The notes: generated from the letters alone by a model not told the origin. DNA of 64,000 bases from Musa acuminata AAA Group (GCF_036884655.1 NC_088340.1:2370001-2434000), one strand, 5' to 3'; shown: positions 28,076 through 43,215, counted from the first letter of the stretch. Made by a program: numbers and translations.

Positions 28076-31000
28076 CTAATCTGTCTGGCCAGAAGCCACA
28101 CCTTCGGTCGAGGAGCCATTGTTCATGGATTTCAAATCCAACTCTTCGTCCGAGTCGATTACTTCTTCGTAGTCGTAGTAGGCACTCACCTGCATCCCAA
28201 TCTCATGTAAGCTAAGCTAATGACGAAAGGAAGGAAAAAGAAAAAAAGAAACAATAAATGGGGAGAACCATGCAACTGTGATTAATAGTAATGCGCGAGG
28301 GTTACTAAAATATACACAAAACTAAATCCCTCGTACACAACAAAAAAAAAAAATGTAACTTGTTATGGAAGCATCAGATTCTACAATCCATAATGACTAG
28401 TGCACAAATAAAGGGACAAGTTGAAACAAAAGGCTTTCTTCTTTCATTTTCCACTAATTTGTGTTGAAGGTTTGACTGTAGAAAGCAAGAACCATAAAAC
28501 ATTCATTGAACACACACATGAAGCTACAGTGAAAGGAGGGGGAAAAAAAAGATAATTCCCCTTGAAAAATACTACATGCGTGAAATTTATCCAAAAACAC
28601 TTGAAAAACAAAAAAGTTACCTGAGGCCTCGGTTTTATGGCTTCAAAAGTATGGAAAAAAGGTGTAGAAAAATCTGGTGGCCGCAGCACAATATATGCAC
28701 CCCGGTTGTTGTATCGCTCCTTACTGGCCTGCATTATTGTGTAGGACTAAGGACAATTTCACAAATAACTAATCATCAAAAGAATATGACATAAGTGGCC
28801 ATGTGGAATTACTCACGATAGCCATTAAGGTAGCATATTCATGTAGTCCTATGGTAGGTGAAACAGATTTCAAAGAGCACACAAAAGTTCTATATTTCAT
28901 CAAAAGAATAATCCGTCCCTATCTGAAAGATGATTTACCAGTGGATAAATGAAAAAACTTAACATCAAATAATATGTTGGAACAGATATGTATCCAGTGT
29001 GTTGGAACAGATTCGAGTATTCCGTTGGTCATCCATAATTGAAGGGAAAACCATGCGTAGGCTAACATTTCCTCAGGTAAGGTGATTAGAAAACTAGTTT
29101 CTTTCCTGATGCAAGCATAATGAATGTCATATGCATTTGCCAATATGTGCAATCCTTACAACTAAGGAACAAACCGAAGTTAGTGAAGTCAACAAGATCC
29201 TCTATGAAACTAATTTGCTTTTAAAAGAAAGAATATTCCCAAAGAAAAAATTAACTTGGTAAAACCATGTTCAAATTTTACAGATAAAAGCTATTGCATG
29301 TCTAAGTATGCAAAATAAAAACACTGAAATAATAAACAATATAAGAAACCTGAAATTGGGGATAATCTGGAGCACTAAACAGAGTAATCAGCTTTCCAGA
29401 TTCCACGTCGTGATCAATTGTATACCCTGAATCCATCCCGGTGAGATTATGCCGTTTAACCCTTGCATCAGGGCCTTCATGTGACCTGATAATCAACTAT
29501 AGTTGAAATAGGGAACACGATTTCAGAAATTTCTTATTACAGATTTAACATAATGTACGTGTTAAATTTAAAGATTATAAAAGTATGAAATGGAATCCAA
29601 TAAGTAGCTAGACAGAAATCTCAAATCTTTCTCTTGAATAAGATCAGTCATAGCTACCAGGCACTCACTAAGCAGGAATATTTTTCTGGATCTAGGAGGT
29701 CCAAATAGGAGACTCCCACAAGTCCATAAAAGAGAAATCCATTGCTTATCTAGCTTTATATTGATCTCTTGAAAGCTTCCAAACACTTATCAAATGCACA
29801 AACAATCAATCAGCAATGCCATTAACAAATATTATATGAGTCAACCATGTCCTGCTGTACTTAAGGAGAAGACATCATCAACTCTAGATCAATTGCTTTC
29901 TTTTTATTTCCTTCTCTCACATGTGTACCATTACAAGGTACAGGTCATGACAAACCAAGGACGGTCCATGTCCTGCTGCAAACATTAACAATCGTGGACG
30001 TTGTAAGAAATATATTTCCTAATTTGCAAAGTGCTTAAAACTATTTGATAAATGATGGTAAGAAGGTTGAGATAAATCCAAAATTGAACTCAGGTGTTGG
30101 TTGTTTCTGAACAAAATAATAGCTCCTTAGCTTCATGATTCTTCATTTGTAACTGTAGCTCCATAGCTGCATGACATTCCTATGCAATCGTAAAGGCCAA
30201 AAATTTACTTGTAAGCATCCCAAAATGATCGACTCTCGATGTGGATTAACCATGAAACAACTTCCTTGTCACTCCATCCAAATTTAGATATAGTCCAATC
30301 CAGAACTCAATGAAGCACATTAAAACTAAAATCTAATTTAGACAAAAAATATAAATATACTCCAATCTCCATGGTAAAACTAAATATACACATCTATCCC
30401 ACTATTTATAGATGAATGACATAGGAACTATGTTCCTAATCACGTTATAATAATATTTCGTTTGTTGGTTTGTCTACTTTCACTAACTTGTCCATTTTTG
30501 TTTTGAAGATGTGACTTTACAGATAACTTATTGGAAGTAACAATCTTATTTTGATAATATAATCTATCCTGATGACAGCACCAAAATCTAAGATGACAAG
30601 CCTAGGATTTGAGCAAGTTTCGGTAACATAGAGGGGAAACCAAAATATCATTGTCAACAAAATGTGAAAGATAGCACAAATGAAACATTATAACTAAGTA
30701 ATCAGAAAAGAAAAAGAAGGCTGCCAGATGAGAACTATGTCGGACCTTGAACTGATTTTTCTTGAGGAATTCTTCAGTGCAATCAGGACCCCATAGTAAA
30801 CCAATGCCCCTCTCTTCGTTCGGAGAAAGACCCAAACCTAATGATGGATCAGACCACAGTACATCACCAGGAATCAGGTTTGATCCTTCCCATGGGGGGT
30901 CAAGCACGGTTCGTCTTGCTTTTGATAGCTCTTCCAAGGAACCTAGCTTTAAAGAGCTTGTATTAGAATTAGTGACTATCTTTTGACCTTTTTTCCCTTT

Positions 31001-32728
31001 TGATCTCTTTGATGGAGTAATATTCATGCTGCGAAAAAGTCCTCCATGAGCTGTATATATGCAATCTGCTATGATAGAAGCTAAGGGAAGACCTTCGAAA
31101 CATCTTAAGCATTTCCTGTAAACTTGCTTGCCTTGGTCTCCATACTTAACCATTACTTCGTTTTCAAATCCATACACCGAAGTGCAATATTTGGACTCAT
31201 GATTGCCACGGAGAAGAAACACTCGATGTGGCAAAAAAACCTATAAGGCAAGGGATGAAATTATCATTAATTAAAAAATATAATCAATTTATTGAATCAA
31301 GCATTATGTTTTCCTAGAATTTGTGTGCAGCATTTAACTTGTTTATAATAAATTGTTACCATCACATTACATGGTTCTAAAACTCCAAAATTTGCGTATT
31401 ATATAACTACATTACATGGGATGTATGTGCATACCAGACAATTTCAGCACGAATCAAGAAAATATATAAATTTGTAAAATTTTTAATGGTAAAATCTTGC
31501 ATATAAGAAACCTTATTAAACGAAGTCATAAATATCCATGAAATTTTGTGTGTCATCCTTGAGAATTGTTTCATGTAGCAAAATATTTCTACATCTAGTT
31601 TGATAAGTCTGAAGTGATCCACATAATGTCATTTTACTTATGGTTGCTCAGGTTCTCCAGATATTTTACGAAAGTATGCATGACTAAGCTAAACTAAGTT
31701 GCAAAATTTTGGTCTAAGAAAAAGTTTTATGTAATGAAGCCCATGTAGCTATCTGTTAATTCCAAAGGCAATTGACAAATTGCAAGTAAGCAAGTTGAAG
31801 CCAATGGTGATCAAGATCATCAGTGCTGATTTTGCAAAATCCAATCTTGCATATATCATTATGATGTGGTGCATCACTGTTATTTTTTTTCTTTTTATAA
31901 TCTCCCATTAGCTGATTTGGGTGAAACATATTTCCTAAGCATCCTAATGAATGGCTAACATTTGATCCATAGTTGTTAAGCATTTCGAATAATATTCTTC
32001 CAATTATAACTATTAGGCAGCTCATCTGCTGAAGAAGAAAAGAAACTAAAGATTGGAGTGAAGTTCTAGATTCACCCAAATCGGACAGCAAACCGTAACC
32101 ACACACTATACCGTACGTGCTTACGGTTTCCGATCTATATAATGAACCAAAAGTTCAGTGAGTTAATGATGATGCACAGGTAGCATATCGAATGAATTCC
32201 ACAAAGGGCAAAGGATCCTAACTACCAAGAGAAAATTTATAAACGGATATGTAGCCAACAATTTTAGCCGAAAGATGAGACCTTCCATGCAAGCAGAAGA
32301 ACAAAGGTCTCAAGCCCCCACGCGCCTCGATCCACATAGTCACCGTTGAAGACGAACAGCCGATCCTCTCCTGGGAAACCTGCGTCCTCCAACAAGAACA
32401 AGACATCGTGGAGCTGTCCATGAACATCCCCAACAACAACAACGCCGCTGAGGTCGTCGTCGGCTTGAACTCTCACACAATTGGGCTCTTTGTGAAGGAC
32501 GTCGGAGGCGGCAAGAAGGATACGAAGGAGGACAGGAGAGGGAAGGAGTGTGGGGAGATCGGAGGGCGGGAGGTTGCGCGAGGACCAATCGAGGATGGCC
32601 GTCAAACGTCGGATCCATTCGAGCGTTACAGAGCCATCCGGAGGCCAAGAAAGAGCGATGTGGGGGCAAGGAACCGAGGGCTCTCCCATGGGAGGAGCAC
32701 ACTGAAGGGAGAGGAGAAGAGGAGCCAA
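28076..32728 (-). CDS. PP7: Serine/threonine protein phosphatase 7
   Basis: PP7 is a plant PPP-family phosphatase related to the PP5/RdgC group. In Arabidopsis it is nuclear and linked to cryptochrome blue-light signalling and thermotolerance. Exons: 32728-32282, 31240-30746, 29496-29350, 28728-28621, 28189-28076. All junctions are phase 0, giving 436 residues (the Arabidopsis protein is a little over 400 as I recall). Catalytic motifs are GDVHGQ at 100-105, GDYVDRG at 129-135, RGNHE at 160-164, HGG at 214-216 and SHEG near 319-322, so all metal ligands are present. The PP7 hallmark insert follows HGGLFR and contains a basic [10 protein letters not shown] stretch that could act in nuclear import. 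The C-terminus is acidic ([16 protein letters not shown]). The first ATG of the open frame was used as start. The gene sits head-to-head with PILS. Confidence 0.92.
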
Positions 32729-35001
32729 CCAGGCAACCCAGTTGTGTGAATATGAGATTTTGCGTTGGCGGCGGGGGCGAGGCGAGGAGATGAAGAAATC
32801 GTCTCTCGCCCGGTGTTGCCGACCGATCGAATGGGTTGGAATATGCGACCGACGCCTAATGGTGTGTGTGCGCGAAAGAAAAAAAAGGTCTCAAGGTGAA
32901 AACCTAGATTGATCCAGCTCAGCTTTCTATATTAGGAAATCATCACATTTTCTCTAGCGCTGACCGGTAACGATTCCTATTCCCAAATCACATCCATCCA
33001 AAGGGTATGAGATCACATCCGTGGAGACGGGGCTGCTGACACCGATGAACGTTCAGGATGTGATGTGGAGTTCGGAGGGGGTGACCACCACGTGTTCGCT
33101 AAAATGCCTGGGAGGCCACCGCAGATTGGGTGGCGAGGGACGCTGGCTGTCTTCGGAAACTGCCATGTGATTGTGAACTGGCGACCGTGGTGTTCCACTT
33201 CTGAAGCTCCGGCGGCTATCTTGAACCGCTGGAACGTTCCTCCTACGCGGCGTCGTGCTCCTCTTGACAGTGCTCACAAGCTTCTTTAATATTATTATTA
33301 TGCTCTCTATCTCTCTGTCTCCACTTCAGCCCTCCGTCGACTCAGCTTTTCCCTTCATTTTTGTTCTGAACCGACCCTGAAAGGTTCCATGAAGAACATA
33401 TCGAAGGACCTTTATGTAAGGTCCAAAAAAGACCTTATTACATATGTATATTATGTATATTGAACGTTGTCATGATAAGTTGATGTCAAGACCAAAGGAA
33501 TGGTCGAATATAAGACTACTTGGGGATGGTTGTCTTTCAACGCCTTCAATTTCGAGTATCGGCTCATGAAACATGTTTTGACCAAATTGGATTCAATCTT
33601 CATGAAGACTTCAGCATTTTACGCTCGACTAATGATGATATACCGTCTGATGAAGAGGAGGGAGTGCCAACTCAAGTAGAGGGAGAGCTGACTTAGGACT
33701 CTTAACACTATTGCTCCCACTACCGTAGAAACAACAACTACATTAGTTCTACATCATCTATCGTAGACATAACTCTTAAACTATTCGTGTAAATTAGGAT
33801 CATATTGATGCTGATTTTGATAAAGGATCGCTGTGCTTTCATGTGTTTCGCTTGAGATACTTTAAATATGTATTCCGATCAACAAAAATAAAAGCAATGG
33901 AGTTGCATCTGTTCAGCAGGGAGGCGAACGATCACGTTCCTCGATGTGGAACGCGATAGTTGACTGTCGGCTCCCTCTCGCAGCTTCAGAACCTGACCTC
34001 ACGTGCTTATCTTACGTTCAACAACTGCCTCGCACAGAAAACGGGCAGGGTCTGTGATTTCGGAGGAGAGACCGGTGGAGGCGGGAGTCGGAGGAAGCGT
34101 GCAAGGGTGGGGGGATACAGTCACCCTCGCTGATTCTTTTCCTGTGCATCAGCCCTCTCTCTTTCCTTCTTTTGCTTAGCCATCCTAGTCCTCCTCTTCT
34201 GCTTCATGGTTTCCTGTCTTGATCGTTCTCGTAATTGGCTTAGACATGCATGCATGCATGCATCATCGAGAATGATCTGATGTTGTGCTTTTCCGGGGAA
34301 TATCCGATGAAGCCTTGAGACTCACGATTTACGAGGAGGAAATGATGATTCGAAAATAGATGTTTATTTCTCTTTTTGGTTTGCAGGTTTCTTAACTATT
34401 ACAACTCGATGAATAAGCATGCAATTTCATCTTTTGATGAACTTTATGTTCTGTAGAACAATGGTTTAAATCCGAAAAAAGTTTCTTTTCTGCAAGGACA
34501 TGTGAAAATTTTATGGTATTTTGGATGTTCTTAATCGTGTGATTTTAGTCCTAATATTGTCCGGCAGTTGATGAGTTGCACATTTTAGTTTTTGATGGAT
34601 TTGTTTGGGGGGAGCATATCATGCATTTGTGAAGTTTCTAATGCCACAAAATCTGCTAAAACTGTGAGAATTTATATGGTCTAATTTGAAGAGTAAAAGA
34701 AAACACAATGAACATGACTTGACACTATCGCCTGGCAACCGATGATCCTCTCTAAGAAACAAAAGTCGACCTTGATGAACTAAGTACTCTGTGCTTGATT
34801 CAGAAGAAGAAGAAGAACTAAATAAGAAGAGGCTAAAAAGGTCTAATGATTTTGGATCGACATTTGATACCCGAACCGTGCTGCTTGGTAGCACTGGTTT
34901 CATTAGCTTGAAATCTTTTGCCATTTCAGAGTCGATTGTTTCAGCAGAGTTGCAGAATCACAAATGCATCTTCTTTGCAGAGTCGTAGGAAAGCAGATGA
35001 T
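32729..35001. other. Bidirectional spacer between PP7 and PILS
   Basis: Divergent promoter region of PP7 (left) and PILS (right). 33000-33290 is GC-richer with short frames on both strands, none convincing. An ATGC repeat lies at 34243-34263. The PILS 5' UTR probably includes an intron ending at a TTTGCAG near 34386, but this cannot be confirmed. 33400-33900 shows no recognisable element. Confidence 0.45.
34243..34263. repeat. (ATGC)n microsatellite
   Basis: About five ATGC units in the PILS 5' region. Confidence 0.85.
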
Positions 35002-38000
35002 ATGGGTCTTCTGAAACTTTTTGTTACAGCATCTGTGCCGGTTCTGAATGTGCTTCTGGTGACTGGTGTTGGGTCATTTCTTGCAACAGGTCAAGTTGGC
35101 ATTTTATGTCATGAAGCAAGGAAACATCTGAACAATGTGAGTTTTCAATATTTAGCAACAAGGAGAGAGAAAGGCTTTTTTTCCTTTTTTTGTTAATCTT
35201 AATTCTATTGTGCTTACATCCATTTTGTTATTAGAGAGTAGCAAAAACTTTCTTGATTGAAATTCTGAACCATCAAACGTCGAACCGCGGTTTGATTTTC
35301 TTTGTTCTTGCAGGTTGTGTTTTACGTGTTTAATCCAGCTCTTGTATCTACCAACTTATCTAGGACAATTACAATGGAAAGCTTGGTCTTATTGTGAGTC
35401 ATAGTTCATCTTTATCCATTTCATACAATTATGAATAATTACTCAAGTTTTGACACTGTTCAGTCGATAATGCTAGAGTTATGTAGCGCCCGTAAGACCT
35501 TTCTTCACTTTCTTTAGCATGTAAAACTATTTGCTTCCTTCTGAAATTACACACGCATTTCTTCCTCTTTGCTATGGTTCAAAGAATTATTTGCTTTATG
35601 GAAGTTATGTTATGTGAGAAGCCATGGCCCCATACATCACTACCTTTCTCTCTCACTGCTATTGTCCTGGCCAATTTCACCAAATTGCTAGCTCACTCTG
35701 CTGCCTCTATGCAAGAAGTTCGCCGGTGCAGAGTATAATGATCTAGATTTTGATTGAGTCAAAGACTTCAAATCATAGTTTCTGACAATTAAAGGTAGAA
35801 CGGCAGAAATTTGAATCTCCACCTTTAGTATCGATACAGAGATCATCTATAATGTGAAAAATATCTTTTTATTCATAGTTAACATGTCCTTCTTTCATGT
35901 GTGGATGTACATCTGTTATCTCCCTACGCAATCATATTCTTGCAGAAACAAATGAATATCTATGATAAAGTCCACCGAAAGTCCAGAAAATATGAGAACT
36001 TATTTTCTATAGTACCATTTTATTCTCAAACTCATACATTTCTCTTAATTCTGTTTTGCATAATGATCTATACTATATAATCTACAGGGTAGTATCCATC
36101 CCAAGCTACTTCCTGATAACATGTGTGCTGTTAAAGTGCTGATGGAACTGTTATTTTTATTAAGCTAGCATTAATTCTAGGGGTTTGATCTGTACACTCA
36201 TTTTAATGGCACTTGGAATCTTCTTCTCTCTCTCTCTCTCTTTGAAGGTAAGGATGGTAAACCCAAGTTATTTCATTTAAGAAATGTAAAAATAATTGAT
36301 CCATACAAAGCAGGTTATAGCGGTCTCCTTAGATTTATATGACTAGAAATGGAAAATAAATTTTGCTTATAAAATTCAGAAAGCAAAAAGATCTTTGAGT
36401 ACAAGACATTCGATCCCCATTTTTTCTTCTCACACTTGCATGCCTATGTACATGTCTTGATGGCACAAAAAGCTCTCAAGAAGCATCTGATTTAATCTTC
36501 TGGCACACCTGGATCAATGACCAGGGACCAGGATGCTTTTACACTTGTACATTTTTGTATCATGACACTTCTTTCTAGATGTTATCTGTTTCTTACTGTG
36601 GACCACAGAGAGATGATTGTAGCTTCCATCTAAACTTGCAGGTGGTTTATGCCAATCAACATACTTCTGACTTTCATCATTGGTTTGGCATTCGGATGGG
36701 TTGTAATCCAAATAACAAATGCTCCATCCCATTTAAAGGGACTAGTTCTGGGATGCTGTGCTGCTGGTAGTTAAAATGTTGCTTTATTATTTTGTATTTA
36801 TTATTCTAAATATGTTGTATTATCAGTAGCATAACCATTTCTTGAAATTGTCATTAGTACAGTGAACATTATCACTGACATGCACATATGAAACTCACCT
36901 TTTAAATGCAACAGTACCTTGGTTTTCTACTCCATCAGTTTATGTGGTTCATGTTACCAAAAGGTCAAGAATCCTTATCGTTGTTCATATAAAGTCTTAC
37001 ATAAGATATACAGCAATTTTTAACTCATAACGGGCGGCCGTCACAAACAGGATGCTTCAAATTCCTTCCATTCTGTCTCTCATAATCTTGTTATTGGGGG
37101 GTCCCCAGATAGAATATAGATTGTCATATGTGCTGAGGAATAAACATACTGGGAGTTTCTCCATGTATATGGTTCAACATGTTAAAATGTATATCAGAAA
37201 CTACATCCAGTTATGAACAAGGAAAGTGATAGTCAGATGTCAAATCTTCATCCATTGATTTTGTTTTCAGAAGATATATAGTAGCTAATCAGTGATTAAT
37301 TGGCTTAACAGGCAATTTAGGAAATATGCTTCTCATCATTGTCCCTGCCATTTGTAAAGAACGAGGTAGCCCATTTGGAGCTTCAGATGTTTGTACTACT
37401 TATGGGTTAGCATATGCTTCTCTTTCAATGGCTGTAAGTCTTCTTTTGTTATCGGTACCTGCTGAAATCATCTGTTATTATTCATTCACATTACTTGCTA
37501 CCTTTAGAATCCATATTTTGAAGTATATATTGCTTGCTCACCTTTGTCCCTTTTCGTCTCCAGGGCATAAATCTACCACATTGCTATACTTTGTCATGTA
37601 CTTGTTAGTATATATGTGTCGTTCATAATACATTGAAAAGTGATACTTTAGTTGCTTATAGCCTTTGTCCCTTTTCTATCATCTTACTGCAGATAGGTGC
37701 TATCTTTCTGTGGTCTTTTGTATACAATATAGTGAGGATATCTTCAGGTGCTACAGAGGGCAAAGCTACTTCATATAGCGACACACAGGAGCAGCAGATT
37801 ATACAAGAAACTGAGAAGTTGGTCCCTCAAAGCTGTTTAGATAGGACGCTTCCAATAGAACACACATACTTACCTGGAGATGAATGTGTTTTGACTTTGT
37901 CTGCCTCCGAGATACCTCAGAATGAATTGAAGGTTATTGCAAGTTTCAATACATTGTGCTTTGATCATCATAGCATGAATGTTCATGTTACCAATCTTGC

Positions 38001-39825
38001 CATGAACACTACTATACCTAATTATATGTTTTCAGTAACAGAATTTTTTGTTGACATAAGATGAAAAAGCAGAATATGCTATCTAGAAGTCTCCAAAGTA
38101 TAGACAAGTTAATTGTTGAATGATTGGATTGATTATTAACAAATATAATTGTAGTATGCTCTTAGAATATAATTGGGTCGGTGACATGCTCTCTGGTTTC
38201 TACTTATCTAAATCGCTTTTCAGGATTTAAAGCCTTCTCCATAATTTATCAGCCATAGATCCAGAGAATGAACTGGTAACTTTTTGAACTAAGAATTTGC
38301 AGAATCTCCATAACATCAGTTCTGGAAGTGTCACTTTGTTATGCCTTAAGGGCGCTTATTATGAGATTAAAATAGTAACTTTTTCATTATTTGGAGCAAA
38401 GATCAATTTTTTGCAAGATATCTTATCCAATTTTTGTACAAGAGTAAAAAAGAAAAAAGTAAATTCTTGATTCATTATATAACTTAACTGTTGATTTTTC
38501 ATGTCTAGATTTGATAGCTAAAAATCCAAAGCTAGAGCTGCTATACTCATTTTGCCAGAGTCTGTATTTTGCTCATCTAACTCTAGTTTTTCATTAGTCC
38601 TCCTCAACTTGAGTTTATTGTTAAAGTTGGCGATGCAATTTTCAAAACAAGATTGGCTATATATTGTTAAGGAAAAGTTCTATTATCACCATAAAAGATC
38701 CATTGCCACTTTAAAATGGGATATCCAGTCAGTAAAATGGTGGAAAGAACAGCAAATGAGAAAGTGCAGAAAAATAAATTTTTAAACACCAGCTTGATAC
38801 TGATTTTGATAATTTGTTGCATTGAAACAGTAAAGATCCTAAGAGTTATATCAACCTGTACCACTCCATATCACTGAAGAAAAAAACAATTAACATGATA
38901 TCAAGTTGTATAATTCACAAAAAGTGCTTGATCAGAGTGATAAACACTGATTGGTTTGTACCAGTCCAACCAATATTGCAAAACCATACAGAAATGTTAG
39001 ATAATTACTGACATCTTTAATCAATCTTTTCCTTCACAGTTTGCTTCCTATGCACATGTTCAGAACAGCACTTTATCTAGTCATTGCTTTACATGGTATC
39101 TAGTAGCCACCTGCTATAATGTTTGAGTGGTATGGGTGTATGAAATATCTAGCCATCTGCTATATCATACAGAGATATGTATGGGATTACATAATATTCA
39201 TTCTTTTTATATTCTGGTATGGGTTCACAAGATTTGCTGGTTTTGTTGGTTTTGTCCTAATATATTTGTTAACAATGACAAAGACCTTTGTTGTTTGGTC
39301 ATACAGAAAGTCTTCAAAGAATTGTGTTTTGGTTAATGCTTTATAAAATCTGTTTCAGGTGTCATTCTCGGATAAAGCAAGGCAGCTGCTGTCAAATATT
39401 TTGAAAATTATTGACTTAAAAAAGCTTTTTGCGCCATCAACTATTGGTGTGGTATACTACTTGTCCTTATATTTCTGCTACCAATATTGTCCCTGAAATA
39501 TTTACCAAGAGTGCCACAAAATGCCATCTTGATCTATAAATACCAACAGGGAAGCACAGTTGTTAATGGGGGTGTTCAGATTTGGTGTGGACCACAATGC
39601 GAGCAGACTTCTAAGATACAAGACATGTTGAACATATTTTGCATTGTCATCCAAATTACATGTCAATAGTAACTTCATTAGTTTTTATTAGGTGTTTCAT
39701 CTGGAAAGTAGCCCAAGCTTGAAAGTCCAGCTCTTTTGGTTATTTTTCAGTCTATTGCCATAATATCATGAAAACTTGGTAGATTTCATTTCACTTTCAT
39801 TGTTATGATCCTATCAGATAAACTT

Positions 39826-39871
<46 letters not shown>

Positions 39872-42522
39872 CTTCCTGTGCTAGCACGTTTGCTATCCAA
39901 AATTTTATGCTATATTAGACGCCAACATCTGAAAGCTCTGTTGTTATATGTTAACTATAAGTTTGTCTGAACTCATGTTAGGGATACAAATGAGGATAAA
40001 ACCAGAAATGATAAAAATTGTGACGATTATGCGTTCTAGGTATCTCGAACATGCCAATCAGATTTGTCTTAAGAACTGGCATGGCTGGGTTGTTCTTCCT
40101 CAAAAAATTCACTTATGATGATGGCACAATATCTAATATCAACACAAGCAGGAAATTTTGCAGTAAACAGTTTTTGGTTCATCCTATCATAACAGGGAAA
40201 ATATACTGAACATCAAAATTTGATGAATAAATTTTGAAAAGAAAGTTGAAATTTCTTAAGTCAATATTGCAATATTGCATAGCGAAAGTGGCTGAAGGAT
40301 GATTCGGCATCTGTCATTGTATTTTGGAGGAACACCATGTTAGAATGCTAAAAAATTATCAATCTAGTTTAGTAACAAGCTGGGGATCTAAACAGATACC
40401 TGCATCTTCTCATTATGGAATCTTTGGCATGCATGAAAGATTTGTGCTATTTGCAGATCAGGTGATCATTAGGTCTGACGTACAAGTGTTTCTTGTTTCT
40501 TCTACCTTTTGACAAGGTTAAACACATTAATAATATTTGAACGACGTTGGTATCAAGTAGATTTAGTTGAAATTTTAATGCATCTGGACATTGTGTAGCT
40601 TTGATAATCTACTATTAGACAAGTAGTGAACATCTTTGACTTCAATCATTCAAAACATGATTTGATGTAAACAAAAGAAAAGTGTAGCTAAAGATATAAA
40701 CATGAAGGTTATATTTCTGTGATAAAGTCAAGTTGATTGGATTGGTTAGGATTAGAAATAAGTAACTGAACGCGTTAATCATGTAGAATTCATTCTTGAG
40801 TATATGGATTTGCAAAATTTTTATTATAGTCTACCTGTATTTTTTTTCTTTGACTGAAAAGTTGGAGTATAGCATTCAAATGATCATGATGTTGCATGCT
40901 AAAGGAACCAAGTAAAATCTGAAGTCACGCTTGCTACTGCATGATCTACCAGTGGAACATACTTATAAACTCTCTGTTCTCTTCTGTAGATCATTGGATT
41001 TATAATTGGAGTAGTTCCTCAGATTAGGAAAGCAGTCATTGGTGAGACTGCTCCTCTTCGAGTGATTCAAGACTCGGCTGATTTGTTGGGGTACGATATG
41101 CGGACTTCAATTTTGAATTTGTTGCACCGCATTGTTCAGCATAATATCAGTACTAGTTTCGGTTCGAAAATCTTATTCTACCACTGCATCCTACAGAAAG
41201 CGCCTGTTTATGTTTATTATGCTTCATCCTTTTCCTAGTGTAGAAGCACATGAATATAGATCTGTTCAATATCTTTGAGAAATTGTCTCATAAATGTTTT
41301 TTTTATCTGTTATTTAAAAGTTTTACTCAATTCAGACATCAGCCTCTTCTATGACATTGTTGAGATAAACCTTAAAGCTTAATCTTCTTTAGAAAGTGGA
41401 ATGTTGTCCTTGCTGTTGCACAAGTAAACCGTGTAATGAAGCAACTGGTCTCCTAATATTCTTCTCCACAGAGCCTTTCCCATCCAAAAGTGCTTTGCTA
41501 AAATTTGTTCCCAACTTTTGGGGGATCATGTGTGCCTATGTCAATGGCAACACAAAGTCATCTCGACAGCTATTTGGCAACACATTAAAGAAAAACTGCT
41601 CAACAACCGATGAATTTTTCTTTACATTGACACAACATTGCCATTTGTCTGTGGACTTAGCTGAGTATGAGAGCACAATGTACGACAACTAAAAATGATG
41701 TAGGTTGTTCATGGTCCAATAATATGCCAGCACTTTAATTCCAAATTGTTTATTTTGAGAGCCAAAGTCACTAATCAATCCACATAAAGATTTGGAGATC
41801 CTCTGGTTCAAACTAAAATTAGTTTTAAAGTTCTATTTTGCTATAAATCTTCAAACATTTAGCAAGCTGCTGTCCCTTTGCTTTATTTTTTTAGATGTAT
41901 GGTTGCTGCAGCCAGTTGAATTCTATTTTTAATATTTTGTTTTTGGTTGCAGCGAAGGCGCGATTCCAACTTTGACCTTAATAATGGGAGGAAATCTCAT
42001 TAAAGGTAGTGGAGCTGTTGGAAGATGATATGTGTAACGATTAACGACGATTCCGATACACAGAAAAAAAATAATGAATTGTTATGGACATCTTCTGTTT
42101 CAGGTTTACGAGGTTCAGGCATTCGATTTTCGCTCATTCTTGGAGTCGTAATAGTTCGTTATATCGTGTTGCCGCTAGTAGGCATATTAGTAGTCAAAGG
42201 GGCAATTAACTTGGGTCTGCTGCATCAAGACCCTTTATATCACTTCATTCTTCTCCTGCAATATGCACTTCCACCAGCAATGAACATAGGTGAGAGGCAT
42301 CTGCCCGGATCGAGAGGCATCTGACCAATGACATAAATGTTTTCTTCATCAAGGAACGTCTGCTAATCTTAATCAATTTGTACACTTGCAGGCACTATAA
42401 CTCAATTGTTTGGGGCTGGTGAAAGTGAATGCTCGGTTATTTTTCTCTGGACATATTCCCTGGCTTCAGTTTCACTCACCTTGTGGTCAACTTATTTCAT
42501 GTGGCTTGTGTCCACCGACTGA
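35002..42522 (+). CDS. PILS: PIN-LIKES (PILS) auxin carrier
   Basis: PILS proteins are ER-membrane transporters that lower nuclear auxin signalling by sequestering auxin. Exons: 35002-35136, 35314-35393, 36642-36766, 37312-37433, 37693-37932, 39359-39451, 40990-41090, 41953-42005, 42104-42289, 42392-42522. Phases close exactly, giving 421 residues, within the usual PILS range. Family blocks in order: VPVLNVLLVTGVGSFLATG, VVFYVFNPALVSTNLS, WFMPINILLTFIIGLAFGWV, HLKGLVLGCCAAGNLGNM, KERGSPFG, a hydrophilic central loop in exon 5, LFAPSTIGV plus IIGFIIGVVPQIRKAVIGE, GAIPTLTLIMGGNLIKG, YIVLPLVGILVVKGA, LQYALPPAMNIGTITQLFG and the terminal WSTYFMWLVSTD. Strong hydrophobic segments flank the loop, as in PIN/PILS topology. 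It most resembles the PILS3/5/7-type clade, but I cannot fix the orthologue. It is convergent with CDKB2. Confidence 0.92.
39829..39867. repeat. (AT)n microsatellite in PILS intron 6
   Basis: About 19 AT units in the intron between exons 6 and 7. Confidence 0.95.
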
Positions 42523-43215
42523 TCCTAAGATTTATCAGCAAACAAGCAAGCAAGAAGTATGCTTCCAAATGTGCCCTGCATCTTGTTGCTAAAGTTTCTT
42601 TGATCTGAAATGGAATTCAATTTACTTCATCATGTTTTGTTGTTGCTGCTATTGCTAATGGAGAAACTGGTTGTAGTTTATTTCATCTAGCTTTTATGCT
42701 TTCCATCTATAATTGACCTTAGTGTTGTTATATGTAATTTATGTTACATTTCTGAATGACGACATAATTTTTTTGTTTACTGTTTGTGCATTGCACATTG
42801 GAGTTCCTTCATACGTGAAACCTTTTCCCAACCTACACACACAACCACTCTTCAATCGTATCTGAAAACTCAAATTACACACAATATTTAGTATCTCCAA
42901 ACAAAATAATATTGGCCATGTTTGATGGTCAACAGTAATTTCAGAATTTACTCTTATCTAATTGGTTATCTCGGTTTTAAAAAAAAGTTCACCATAAAGC
43001 TGAATTGTCTTTAATCTTGCATCATTTTGAGATCTGAATCCCTTAAAAATTCTATTAGAAAGTTTCCATACACGACCAAACTAGCGAAAGAAAGCACAGG
43101 AAAAGAACATCACAATGCTTAATGGACTCTTAAGCACTTCCACCATATAGAATGCTCGAGAAAAGCTACACTGTATTTACCACTGCTAGATTTAGGACCG
43201 AGACCGGTTAGCAAC
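42523..43215. other. Convergent 3' spacer of PILS and CDKB2
   Basis: About 690 bp shared by the 3' ends of two convergent genes. AT-rich with no further coding signal. The 3' UTRs may nearly meet or overlap. Confidence 0.6.

Noticed and set aside
33013..33289. Overlapping 61-74-codon frames in the PP7-PILS spacer
   Set aside because: Open on both strands, with no homology recognised and no splice sites. They reflect local GC content.
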